Of a DNA stretch of 64,000 bases, positions 1-11,407 are shown in pieces. Below the pieces are notes generated by a model that searched no databases, was not told where the DNA came from, and worked only from the letters and a program-made list of their open reading frames with translations. Position 1 is the first letter of the stretch. The number at the start of each line of letters is the position of its first letter. The position numbers were made by a program, and so were the translations under genes. The DNA comes from Acidobacteriota bacterium (GTDB lineage: Bacteria; Acidobacteriota; Blastocatellia; Pyrinomonadales; Pyrinomonadaceae), in NCBI GenBank assembly GCA_021323895.1, contig JAJPKD010000174.1:1-64000 (forward strand), read 5' to 3'.

Positions 1-422
1 TGCTCAGGCGCGCTCTTCAACGTCCGTTCGGTGTCAGGAAGAAGCGTTTCCGGACGAAGTTGCATCGAGGATTGGTTGACCGGATTTGAATCATCAAGTT
101 GAACCAGATTGCCGGAAGTCGCTGCGTCGCTTTCTTCAATCAGGAAGAGCAATTCTACGTTTCCCAGACGCAGTTGATCGGCATGCGAGAGCGCTTGCTC
201 CTTAACTGGAATGCCGTTAACAAACGTTCCGTTGGCGCTATCGAGGTCGCGAATTTTGAAGTCGTCGCCATCCTGGCGAATCAGGCAATGCCGCCGCGAA
301 ACGGAAGGAAATGGGAGGGAAACGGAGTTAGCAGTTTCACGACCGATAGTGGTCTCGGGCGTCAACAAAGGAAACGCGGTTCCTTTCTTCGACCCGCTTA
401 TGACAACAACCCTGGGATTCAT
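1..422 (-). CDS. FHA domain-containing protein (partial, runs off left edge)
   Basis: Minus-strand reading from ATG at 422..420 gives MNPRVVVISGSKKGTAFPLLTPETTIGRETANSVSLPFPSVSRRHCLIRQDGDDFKIRDLDSANGTFVNGIPVKEQ..., with the classical FHA motifs GR, S..SRRHC and NGTFVNG. It is absent from the ORF track because it has no stop in the window. Confidence 0.9.
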   Translation of the reverse strand, partial: MNPRVVVISGSKKGTAFPLLTPETTIGRETANSVSLPFPSVSRRHCLIRQDGDDFKIRDLDSANGTFVNGIPVKEQALSHADQLRLGNVELLFLIEESDAATSGNLVQLDDSNPVNQSSMQLRPETLLPDTERTLKSAPE

Positions 423-788
423 GCTCGACTGAGAACGCAAGCCACCAATCTCGCGAAATCTGGTAAGCCCCGACAATACAGCATTTGAAAACTATCGCTA
501 CTGATAGCCCTTACTATCATTTCTGATATCAAATAGCCAGGGCTTTTCCTAATGTTTTCGCAGGATTAGGTTATTAGCGGTGATTTCGCCAGCAATCAAC
601 CGGTGTTGGAGTCTCCGGCGATTTTTCAAAATCAACGGCACAGAAATCGCACTACAAGACGGCCAAGAAGTTCAGATCGAACCAGGGAGTCACAGGAGAT
701 TTCACCGAGAAAAACATTCCCCACGCCGACAAGGTAGCAGCCAGCAGCACACCATACCAGCAGAGTTCCTGCTAGCTGAGACCGAGCA

Positions 789-826
789 ACAACCCGAAGT
801 CCCACCCTTCGGGTTGTTTGTTTTTT
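789..826 (+). terminator. Rho-independent terminator
   Basis: ACAACCCGAAG-tcccacc-CTTCGGGTTGT (11-bp perfect stem) followed by ttgtttttt. Confidence 0.85.
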
Positions 827-947
827 GATCGCCCAATTCCATTCCTCGCCACGCCAACCAACCGACCGTCGAAAAGAGCGCTGGCAGAATCGCCCCAGTA
901 CGAGTATTTTTGTGCACGTAACAATTCCGAAGGTCGGAGATATTCTC

Positions 948-1445
948 GTGCGACGACGCAAGATCGATGGATGCCCAATCGCCGGAGCATTGCAGCTCAT
1001 CGGCGACAAGTGGACCATGCTGGTCGTGCGCGATCTTTACGCCGGCCCGAAAAGAACCACCGAGTTGCTCGAAGATCTCCATCCGATTAGCAGCCGCACG
1101 TTGATGGGGCGCTTGCGTGAGATGGAACAGGACGAGTTGGTTCTCAGAAATAATTACGGTGGTTTGCCGCGTCGCGTTGAGTATGAATTGACTGACCGGG
1201 GCCGACGGCTGATTCCGTTGCTGGACGCCTTGTTGAAAACGGGCTTGGCGATGGAGTGTAACGATTGTCAGGATCGCAAGGATAGCGCCGGGTACTATTG
1301 CGACTTTTGTCCGAGAAATCCTGAACGGGTTGTATCGTTAGTCGAGCAGCGAGATGCTCTGATTGAACCTGCTGATTCGTCGGAAGTCATTGAGCCGTTG
1401 CAGCCGGTCCGACGTCCAAAGGATGATTCGATCGTTTTGCTATGA
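948..1445 (+). CDS. HxlR-family winged-helix transcriptional regulator with C-terminal Cys motif
   Basis: CPIAGALQLIGDKWTMLVVRDLYAGPKRTTELLEDLHPISSRTLMGRLREMEQDELVLRNNYGGLPRRVEYELTDRGRRL is HxlR-like. GTG start at 948 chosen over the ORF-track start at 825, which overlaps the terminator T-tract. Confidence 0.85.
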   Translation: MRRRKIDGCPIAGALQLIGDKWTMLVVRDLYAGPKRTTELLEDLHPISSRTLMGRLREMEQDELVLRNNYGGLPRRVEYELTDRGRRLIPLLDALLKTGLAMECNDCQDRKDSAGYYCDFCPRNPERVVSLVEQRDALIEPADSSEVIEPLQPVRRPKDDSIVLL

Positions 1446-1474
1446 TTCAAAGCTTAGCCAAAGAGGTGACTGGT

Positions 1475-1654
1475 ATGAGAAAACTAATCGCGTTTTTGTT
1501 TACGCTAATCATCCTGGCGACACTTCCGGTCATTGCGTCCGGAAAGCCGCATCATCGGCGGCATCGACGAAGAGCGTTAATCGGAGCAGGTGCGGGCGCT
1601 GGCAGTGGCGCCTTGCAAAGGCATCGACACAGCCGGCGTCATCGTCGCCGGTAA
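1475..1654 (+). CDS. Small secreted His/Arg-rich protein with Gly-zipper-like segment
   Basis: MRKLIAFLFTLIILATLPVIASGKPHHRRHRRRALIGAGAGAGSGALQRHRHSRRHRRR: signal peptide plus basic mature part; AGAGGTGA lies upstream of the ATG. Confidence 0.5.
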   Translation: MRKLIAFLFTLIILATLPVIASGKPHHRRHRRRALIGAGAGAGSGALQRHRHSRRHRRR

Positions 1655-1680
1655 AGAGCCCTTTGCGGCTTCATTGAATT

Positions 1681-2136
1681 ATGATCTCTGGCCCCGAGTC
1701 GCAAACTAAAATCGCCTGGCCATACTTGATCGCGGCGCTCGTTTCTTTGATCGGGCTGGGCGACGCGATTTACTTGACGATTCAGGACATGACCGGCGCG
1801 AGCTTGCGCTGCACGATCGTCTCCGGGTGCTCCGAAGTTCTTAGCAGCAAATACGCGCACATCGGATCCATCCCGTTGGCATCGGTCGGCGCGCTCGCAT
1901 ATTTCGCATTCTTCAGTCTGGCCGTTCTGGCAGCTTTTGGCTATTCGTTCGCGCGCCCTCTGCTCACGGTACTGGTCGCGTTAATGTTTCTCACCACGCT
2001 TTGGTTGCTCTATCTTCAGGCCTTTGTCATCCGCCATTTCTGTCAGTATTGTCTGCTGTCCGCCGCAGTCACCACAGTCTTATTGCTGGTTGTTACCGGA
2101 TCCGCCTGGGCTCGTTCACACGCACGGAAATCATAA
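1681..2136 (+). CDS. Vitamin K epoxide reductase (VKOR) family protein
   Basis: Four-TM protein with paired loop cysteines (LRCTIVSGCSEV) and active-site CxxC (HFCQYC), typical of VKOR. Confidence 0.88.
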   Translation: MISGPESQTKIAWPYLIAALVSLIGLGDAIYLTIQDMTGASLRCTIVSGCSEVLSSKYAHIGSIPLASVGALAYFAFFSLAVLAAFGYSFARPLLTVLVALMFLTTLWLLYLQAFVIRHFCQYCLLSAAVTTVLLLVVTGSAWARSHARKS

Positions 2137-2229
2137 ACTTGCGGAAGCTTTTCACGGCTTGCCTCGTCTAACTCTCGCTGCTAATCTTGGCAGTCAACCC
2201 AGCCACTTCTGAAAGGAGGTATCTAAACC

Positions 2230-2841
2230 ATGAAGAAACAGTACGCAGTTTTTCTGCTGATTGCGTCCCTCGTGATTATTGCGCTCGCGGCAGTTGCGGG
2301 CAGCGGCAGCAGCTTTGACATTCCGGCTCCGCCGGTGGTCGGCACGGTGATTGATGATTTCAAACTGCCGGATGCGGATGGCTCCGAGCATTCGCTCAAG
2401 GCGCTGATGGGCAAGAAAGGCGCCGTGATTATTTTCGTCGCCACCAAGTGCCCGGTTTCGAACGCCTACAACGATCGCATGGAGAAGTTGGCCGAAGACT
2501 ACAAAGCCAAAGGCATCAACGTCATAGGCATCAATGCGAACAACACTGAGCCGTCCGCTGAAGTAAAATCTCACGCTGCTGAGAAAGGCCTCAAGTTCAC
2601 GATCCTGAAGGACGATGGCAACAAGATCGCGGATCGTCTCGGCGCGACGCGCACGCCGGAAGCCTACGTGCTCGACACGAGCTTGAAGCTCGTCTATCAC
2701 GGCCGCATCGACAACTCGCAAAAGACTGAAGGCGTTACTTCAAACGACCTGCGCGACGCACTCGATGAATTGCTTGCCGGCAAGGCGATCACCAAGACCG
2801 GTGGCGCCGCATTTGGTTGCACGATCAAACGAGTGTCGTAA
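2230..2841 (+). CDS. Redoxin/AhpC-TSA-like thioredoxin-fold protein (exported)
   Basis: Signal peptide, then DFKLPDADGSEHSLKALMGKKGAVIIFVATKCPVSNAYNDRMEKLAEDYKAKGINVIGIN; strong RBS (gaaaggagg). Confidence 0.85.
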   Translation: MKKQYAVFLLIASLVIIALAAVAGSGSSFDIPAPPVVGTVIDDFKLPDADGSEHSLKALMGKKGAVIIFVATKCPVSNAYNDRMEKLAEDYKAKGINVIGINANNTEPSAEVKSHAAEKGLKFTILKDDGNKIADRLGATRTPEAYVLDTSLKLVYHGRIDNSQKTEGVTSNDLRDALDELLAGKAITKTGGAAFGCTIKRVS

Positions 2842-2867
2842 CGCTCCTTGTAAACCGAACTGATAGC

Positions 2868-3488
2868 ATGCGCACTACGTCAGCCAAACTGCGTCAAACG
2901 ATAATGCGTCTTTCATTATTTCTAACCCGTCTCGCAGTTATTGGTTGTCTGGTCTTTGCAGCGCTGGGTAAACCCCAAGACCCGAGCGCTGCGCCCAGAT
3001 CGGCACAGCCGGACCTGCGCAAAGTTCGGACAGCAGACTGGACAGCTGAGCCAATTCGCGAAATCAACCTCGACGGCTTGAAGAAGATCCTCCAACGTGA
3101 CGGAAAAGACACGCGCCCCTTGCTCGTTAACTTCTGGGCGACGTGGTGCGATCCCTGCCGCGAAGAGTTTCCCGATCTCGTGAAACTGGATAACGATTAC
3201 AAAGACAAGGGACTTAACTTCGTGGCGATTTCGCTCGACGACATCTCGGACATTAAGAGCGTCGTGCCAAAGTTTTTGACCGAGATGAAAGCGACGATGC
3301 CGGTGGTCCTTTTGAACGTGAACGATCCCGAACCGGCAATCAAAGTCGTTGATGCAACCTGGGACGGCCAGCTTCCCGCAACGTTTCTCTACGACAAAGA
3401 CGGCAAAGTCGTCTTCAGGCACTTTGGCCGGATTAACGCTGATGAGTTGAGGGCTGCGATCAACAGGCAAGTGGGTGGTAAGCCGTGA
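2868..3488 (+). CDS. TlpA-family thiol:disulfide reductase
   Basis: LLVNFWATWCDPCREEFPDLVKL (WCxxC) thioredoxin fold with N-terminal signal. Confidence 0.85.
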   Translation: MRTTSAKLRQTIMRLSLFLTRLAVIGCLVFAALGKPQDPSAAPRSAQPDLRKVRTADWTAEPIREINLDGLKKILQRDGKDTRPLLVNFWATWCDPCREEFPDLVKLDNDYKDKGLNFVAISLDDISDIKSVVPKFLTEMKATMPVVLLNVNDPEPAIKVVDATWDGQLPATFLYDKDGKVVFRHFGRINADELRAAINRQVGGKP

Positions 3489-3493
3489 TTCAA

Positions 3494-3510
3494 AGCCTGC
3501 TCAGCAGGCT
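3494..3510. repeat. Perfect hairpin AGCCTGC-TCA-GCAGGCT between tlpA-like gene and purL
   Basis: 7-bp perfect inverted repeat with 3-nt loop. Confidence 0.6.
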
Positions 3511-3542
3511 GATTGATTCTTTCGCGACTCATTCAGACATAC

Positions 3543-5888
<2,346 letters not shown>

Positions 5889-5905
5889 TTTCCTAAACGC
5901 AACTC

Positions 5906-7867
5906 CTACTTTCTCGCCAAAACCACCGGCGCTTGTTCCGCGGCGCGAATCTTTTCGAAGAAGCTGCGCACCGCATTGTATTGATCTACCGGCACTGTGG
6001 CCGCGCGCTGCACGAGCTTGCGAGTGAAGAACACTTGACCATCCTTTGATTCGTACGTGGTCGCGTAACTTCCGTAAGGAGTTTCGAGCTTGACGGGATC
6101 AGGCATCTCATCCACCTGAAATCCATCAGGCAGAGTCACGCGCACGCTTTCGTCGTACGCATAAGGCTCAAGCACGATTGGATACTGCCGCTTCGCTTCA
6201 GTCAGGAACAGCGATTCCAGTCGCGAAACCGCCGCGGGTTTGAAGACCATCAATCGCTGCTGCATCAACTGCGCGTAGGCGGGCGCGTCGAACTCCAAAG
6301 CGAGCGAGAACTCGCCGCTCGCATTGTCTGTCGGACTGATTTGCGAAATTCTCGCGCCACCAGTCCCGCGCGTCACCCACGCTTCGATCCGTTTGGTGTA
6401 ATCAGGCCGAGACAAATGTCGAAACAGGCGGCGCTCTTCGACGGCTGATTGGCCCACCGACTTTTCGCTGACCTTGGCGCTGACGGCGCCGGTCGGTCGC
6501 AAAACCAGTTCAGTCTGTCGCTCCAAACGATTCGCTTCCGGCGGCGTTACCGGCATGCGCATCAGCGCGCCGTCGTCCCTCGCGGCAATCAACGCAAAGC
6601 TGCCCTGTTCGAAATCAGGCAGGTCGCCCACCAGCGTATCTTCATCAGTCGAATCGAAAATCAGCAGCCGGCCCAGCTTCGGATGCTGAATGACGGTGGC
6701 GACCTGGGTGTCGTCGCTGATTTTGATCGCGATGATGCAGTGGTTGAATTGACCGGGCGAGGCCCATTCTTCCCGCACATAGTTTGGATCGCCGGAATAG
6801 ATCGCGACCGGATACGCGGTGATGCCAACGGCCTTCAGCATTGCGCGCATCAGGTTCGCTTTGTCTTTGCAATCACCGTAGGACTTCGCGAAGACTTCGG
6901 CTGCGGTGTGCGGCCTGATGCCGCCGCCATGGCCGACATTGAAATCGATCGAAATGTACTTGAGGCGTTGCACGTAATCTCCGATGGCCCGAATCTTGTC
7001 GAGTTCCGTTTTTGCCGCGGCGGTCAACTCGCGAGCTTTCGCGCTCACGGCGTCGTTCGGCTCGGCCTGCGGATCGTGCAATTCGCTGATGAAGCGAGAG
7101 ACTTCAGCCCAGTTAGTGAATGTTCTCAGCGCGCCACCGCCGCCATCTCCGGGAACATAATTCACCGCGAGGCGCGGCGCCAGATTCGTGACTTCAGGAC
7201 TGGCGGGCTCTTCTTTGATCGGAGGCAGATTGTCGAGCTGCCATGTGTATGAATTGCCGTTGACCTGCGGCTCGATCTTCGCGTGATTGAAGACGACGCT
7301 GGCGGGCTTCCAACCGGCCGGAAGGGTCAGCGTGAAGCGCGACGAGAGCGTCGGCAAACGATCCTGAAACTCCCATTCTTCTTCGCCAAAGATCGACCGG
7401 TCTTCACTCGTAGCCTGATAGCCAAACACCGCGCCGGTCTCGGCGGCGTCCTTAGCGAGCACCGCCTTCACTCGCAACTCGTTGTAGATGTCGTTCGGAT
7501 CAGAAATGACGTCGAGCACTTCGTCCTTGCCGTAGTATTTGATCTCTCCCGACGGACGAATCAGCCACGCGCGCAGTTCGCGAACCTTACCGGTGTCGGT
7601 CAGGTAAGGAACGCCGGCCCGCGCGTAGCTGCGCCCTTCGCGATTCAAAATGCGCACCGCAAAGTTCTGCACCGTCGTGACGCGGCCATCGGCACTGACG
7701 CTGACTTGCTCTTCGTTCAGCAGCACGACGGCCTGCACGTCCTTTTCGTAACTCGGCACGTTGATCTTCGCAGCTTGTTGCAGCCACTGCGGCACGTCAT
7801 CGCCCGCGCGCGCGAGGGTAGGGTTGACCACAAACAGACAGCAGACCAGGATCAGTTTCTTTGTCAT
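5906..7867 (-). CDS. DUF3857 domain-containing transglutaminase-like protein
   Basis: Signal peptide; DUF3857 N-terminal region; transglutaminase core with KSYGDCKDKANLMRAML (Cys), FNHCIIAI (His) and LLIFDSTDED (Asp). Confidence 0.88.
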   Translation of the reverse strand: MTKKLILVCCLFVVNPTLARAGDDVPQWLQQAAKINVPSYEKDVQAVVLLNEEQVSVSADGRVTTVQNFAVRILNREGRSYARAGVPYLTDTGKVRELRAWLIRPSGEIKYYGKDEVLDVISDPNDIYNELRVKAVLAKDAAETGAVFGYQATSEDRSIFGEEEWEFQDRLPTLSSRFTLTLPAGWKPASVVFNHAKIEPQVNGNSYTWQLDNLPPIKEEPASPEVTNLAPRLAVNYVPGDGGGGALRTFTNWAEVSRFISELHDPQAEPNDAVSAKARELTAAAKTELDKIRAIGDYVQRLKYISIDFNVGHGGGIRPHTAAEVFAKSYGDCKDKANLMRAMLKAVGITAYPVAIYSGDPNYVREEWASPGQFNHCIIAIKISDDTQVATVIQHPKLGRLLIFDSTDEDTLVGDLPDFEQGSFALIAARDDGALMRMPVTPPEANRLERQTELVLRPTGAVSAKVSEKSVGQSAVEERRLFRHLSRPDYTKRIEAWVTRGTGGARISQISPTDNASGEFSLALEFDAPAYAQLMQQRLMVFKPAAVSRLESLFLTEAKRQYPIVLEPYAYDESVRVTLPDGFQVDEMPDPVKLETPYGSYATTYESKDGQVFFTRKLVQRAATVPVDQYNAVRSFFEKIRAAEQAPVVLARK

Positions 7868-7913
7868 CAGACGATCTCCAGAGGTTAATCTTGCTGCGAG
7901 ACTTCGGGATGAA

Positions 7914-9917
7914 TCAGTTGGCCTTCAACGTAATCGTGTGATTGTCCTGTGTATGAACCGCTTCGAAAAGCTGCTTGATGCTCGGGTAACTTGTGGTGGG
8001 AAACATGATATTCCAGCCGCCACCAAAGAAAAAATCTCGCTTGTAACGCAGCGTCTTCCCATCCTGCGTCGCGCCGATCGACACCCGATACTGGCTGATC
8101 TGGCCCGCTCCGAACGGCGCGGGAGCGTCGGCGTTATCGAGCGAAAAGCCCGTCGGCAAATCGATCCAAACTTCGTCTTGTTCAGACCAGGGATAGTGAA
8201 AGTAAATATCGTATTTGCGCGCGCTCGAAGAAAACAGCGGCTCGATGCCGTGCTCAAAAAACGCCGGTTGAAGGAACAGCCGCTTGCCGGTCCGCTGAGC
8301 GTAGCCGGGAACTCGGACGTGATACGTGCACAGGAACGGCTTCACCGGATCGGTGACGTTTTCAATCTTGATCTCAGAAAGTTCGGCGGTGCTCATCCGC
8401 TCTTTGATCTTATCGCGCAGATTTTGTTCGCGCTGCGCCGGCGAGTCGCCATCGTTCAACCGCTTCAGCTCGATTCCCACATGGCCCGAATACTCAACCG
8501 TGATGTCACCTTCGAGCGTTCCGTCATCGCTCAATTTCAATTTGGCATTTCGCTTTTCCATAGACTTTTGCGGCGGCGACAGCGGCGTCTTGATGAAACT
8601 TGGTTCCTTGGGATCGGAAAGCAACGCTTGTTCGCCCTCTTCCTGCCATAGCAGCATACCCATCGGCACATAGGAACTGCTCGGGTCGATGACGCGCCAG
8701 TCAGCTCCCACCTTTACCGCAATGTCGTACGAACTGAGGAAGTACGGAATCGTCAAGCTTTGATTGAAGAATGACTCGCGGCGATTGCCAACGCGCACGA
8801 CGCGCACGTCGAAACCGGCCGCAGTCGCCAGCGCGCCAAACAGCAGAGAGATGTCGCGCTCGGTGCCAACGCCCCGCTTCAAAGTATCGGCGGCCGATTT
8901 GTTTTCTTTCAGCTTCGCGCGATCCGCATCAGTCAAACCCGACGCGTCGCTGCTCGCGTTTTTGATTTTGGCATGGACGAAATCCAAAAGCTTTTGCAGC
9001 TTTTCTTCATCGGTCGCGGCGCTGCCAACTGCTTCAGTGGCGGCCTGTCGAACTTCATCTTTCACCTTAAAGTATGACTTGTAGTTATCATAAATTCGTT
9101 TGCCGAAAGCGCTCCAGTACTGCGCGCCGCGGCGCTCGGCATCGTCCGCGCTCGTATAGAAGACAAGCAGGTACGGGCGAACTTCGTATTCCGGCGGCAT
9201 CTTCGGCTCTTCATGAAACGCGGGCACATTCGTCATCCAGAAACTGAACGTTTCGGTTTTCTTCTCGAAATCGTTCTGGATGTTCCCGTTGAACGGCCTC
9301 ATCTGAAATCCGAAGCCGGGAATGGCCAAAGGCTTCATCGAATATTTGACGCTGCGGACGGGAATCTCGCGTTGGAAATCAAGGCGCTCGTAAAAGCTCA
9401 AGCTGTTGTTGCGAACTTCGCGATAACGATATTCGATGATCGCGCCCGGCTCGACATTCGGCATCGCAAACGACTTGGCTTTAACTTTCTTGCCTCCCTG
9501 CTTGACGATCGTGCGATCGAAGAAGTCCTTTCTCTGCAGCTCAACAACGTTCCCGTCCGGTTTGATCGTGCGTGCTGCCAGGTCTTTGATTTCCGTGTCA
9601 GTCTCGTAAGGAATATCAATTTTGCTCTGTGACTCTTTGCCGCGATCGGTGAAGATCTTGATTCGCAGGTAATGATTGATGACCGTGCGTGGATAGACGG
9701 TGTCGACGCCTTCCTGCACTTCATCGACGACTTTGGCCTCCCAGAAAATCACTTCGGCGTCGGCATCCTTATCGACCACCGGGTCGTTCGACTTCAGCTC
9801 TGAAGGATCGATGGGTCGCCAGTCATCGCCACCAACGGCAAACGACCTCACGGAAAGAAAGAATCCAAGACAGACTGCGACCGCTGAGAACACAAGAATG
9901 CGAGGGAAGAGTTTCAT
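7914..9917 (-). CDS. DUF3857/transglutaminase-like paralog lacking catalytic Cys
   Basis: Same architecture as the neighbour (TDTEIKDLAARTIKPDGNVVEL...). The catalytic region reads KRGVGTERDISLLFGALATAAGFDVRVVRVG. Confidence 0.85.
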   Translation of the reverse strand: MKLFPRILVFSAVAVCLGFFLSVRSFAVGGDDWRPIDPSELKSNDPVVDKDADAEVIFWEAKVVDEVQEGVDTVYPRTVINHYLRIKIFTDRGKESQSKIDIPYETDTEIKDLAARTIKPDGNVVELQRKDFFDRTIVKQGGKKVKAKSFAMPNVEPGAIIEYRYREVRNNSLSFYERLDFQREIPVRSVKYSMKPLAIPGFGFQMRPFNGNIQNDFEKKTETFSFWMTNVPAFHEEPKMPPEYEVRPYLLVFYTSADDAERRGAQYWSAFGKRIYDNYKSYFKVKDEVRQAATEAVGSAATDEEKLQKLLDFVHAKIKNASSDASGLTDADRAKLKENKSAADTLKRGVGTERDISLLFGALATAAGFDVRVVRVGNRRESFFNQSLTIPYFLSSYDIAVKVGADWRVIDPSSSYVPMGMLLWQEEGEQALLSDPKEPSFIKTPLSPPQKSMEKRNAKLKLSDDGTLEGDITVEYSGHVGIELKRLNDGDSPAQREQNLRDKIKERMSTAELSEIKIENVTDPVKPFLCTYHVRVPGYAQRTGKRLFLQPAFFEHGIEPLFSSSARKYDIYFHYPWSEQDEVWIDLPTGFSLDNADAPAPFGAGQISQYRVSIGATQDGKTLRYKRDFFFGGGWNIMFPTTSYPSIKQLFEAVHTQDNHTITLKAN

Positions 9918-10044
9918 TTTTCGAGCACCTTTCAGGAGTCTAACGATTTCATTAGTCGGGACCTGGGCGACGTCGGGCGAGCCGGATTGGAACGCAGTCT
10001 AGCTCAGGTTCTTTGCTCTAGCAATCAGATTTTCGGGGCTGTCA

Positions 10045-10058
10045 GTGATCCAGATCAC
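10045..10058. promoter_or_regulatory. CRP/FNR-like palindrome GTGA-N6-TCAC upstream of aldolase
   Basis: GTGATCCAGATCAC; matches the GTGA-N6-TCAC core. Confidence 0.4.
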
Positions 10059-10140
10059 GGGTCTAATCGCGCGGAATTTGACCTCGATACACGATTTAGC
10101 GGCAGGCGCTTGATGCTCTGTTCCGAACCGCCGCGCGTGC

Positions 10141-10146
10141 TATAAT
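10141..10146 (+). promoter_or_regulatory. Candidate -10 element (TATAAT) for the aldolase gene
   Basis: Perfect TATAAT in the aldolase upstream region, without a clear consensus -35. Confidence 0.4.
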
Positions 10147-10225
10147 CCAGCCCTCGCGTTCAGTTAACTTTTACTTATGAATCACGCGTCATAGTTCCCG
10201 GCGCGGCCATCATTTGGAGGAAACC

Positions 10226-11329
10226 ATGGCTACTGAAATGAAGCGATCGTCGGCTGCGGCGAATCGAATCGAAGAGCTTTTGGGAGATGAAGCTCGCACG
10301 CTGCTCGATCACAAAGCACAAACCATTCCCAAAGAGCAGATTTACCTGCCCGGGCCGGATTTCATCGATCGAGTAGTCGCGCAGTCCGATCGCTCGCCCT
10401 CGGTGTTGCGCTCACTGCAGGCGCTGATTAATCACGGACGCCTCGCCGGAACGGGTTATGTCTCGATTCTGCCCGTCGATCAGGGTATCGAACATTACGC
10501 CGGCGCTTCGTTCGCGCCGAACCCGCAATACTTCGATCCTGAGAATATTGTGAAGCTGGCGATTGAAGGCGGTTGCAACGGTGTCGCCTCCACGTTCGGA
10601 GTACTCGGCGCAGTCGCGCGCAAATACGCGCACAAGATTCCCTTCATCGTGAAGATCAACCACAACGAACTGCTGACGCTGCCGAACAAATTCGATCAAG
10701 TCCTGTTCGGAACTGTCAAAGAGGCGCACAACCTGGGCGCGGTGGCAGTCGGGGCAACGATCTATTTTGGATCAGACGAATCGACGCGACAGATCACGGA
10801 AATCGCGAACGCCTTTGCGCAAGCTCACGAACTCGGCATGGCCTGCATCCTGTGGTGTTACCTGCGCAATTCAAAATTCAAAACTCCTGAAGGCGACATG
10901 CACGCAGCTGCGGACCTCACCGGCCAGGCGAATCATCTCGGCGTGACAATTCAAGCCGACATCGTGAAGCAAAAACTGCCCGAACGAAACGGCGGCTACA
11001 CGGCTGTCGAAAAGGAACTGGGCAAGTCCTATGGCAAGACGAGCAAGCTCGTTTACGAGAAGCTGACGACCGACAACCCCATCGACCTCGTGCGCTATCA
11101 GGTCGCGAACGGTTACATGGGTCGCGTCGGCCTGATCAACTCCGGCGGCGAATCCAAAGGAGCGGGCGACCTCGCGGCAGCCGTGCGCACCGCGGTCATC
11201 AACAAGCGCGGCGGCGGCATGGGCCTCATCTCGGGACGTAAAGCTTTTCAGCGTCCGATGAACGAGGGCGTCGAGCTGCTCAATGCGATTCAGGACGTGT
11301 ACTTGTCGAAAGAAATTACCATCGCCTAA
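10226..11329 (+). CDS. Class I fructose-bisphosphate aldolase (FbaB/DhnA type)
   Basis: [68 protein letters not shown]...; RBS TTGGAGG before ATG at 10226. Confidence 0.9.
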   Translation: MATEMKRSSAAANRIEELLGDEARTLLDHKAQTIPKEQIYLPGPDFIDRVVAQSDRSPSVLRSLQALINHGRLAGTGYVSILPVDQGIEHYAGASFAPNPQYFDPENIVKLAIEGGCNGVASTFGVLGAVARKYAHKIPFIVKINHNELLTLPNKFDQVLFGTVKEAHNLGAVAVGATIYFGSDESTRQITEIANAFAQAHELGMACILWCYLRNSKFKTPEGDMHAAADLTGQANHLGVTIQADIVKQKLPERNGGYTAVEKELGKSYGKTSKLVYEKLTTDNPIDLVRYQVANGYMGRVGLINSGGESKGAGDLAAAVRTAVINKRGGGMGLISGRKAFQRPMNEGVELLNAIQDVYLSKEITIA

Positions 11330-11407
11330 TTAGAATTAAAAGAAAACGCGCGCGCATTTGCGGCAATTTTCAGTCGCCAATATAATGCGCGCGCTTTCGA
11401 ATTTCCG

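Noticed and set aside
580-828. 82-aa + strand ORF
   Set aside because: Runs into the intrinsic terminator stem and T-tract; no RBS or domain, so more likely noncoding.
6449-9632. Long + strand ORFs (6449..7252, 7283..7888, 7761..8651, 9213..9632)
   Set aside because: Antisense to two well-supported DUF3857 genes; high-GC codon bias commonly opens the opposite strand and no domain is recognisable.
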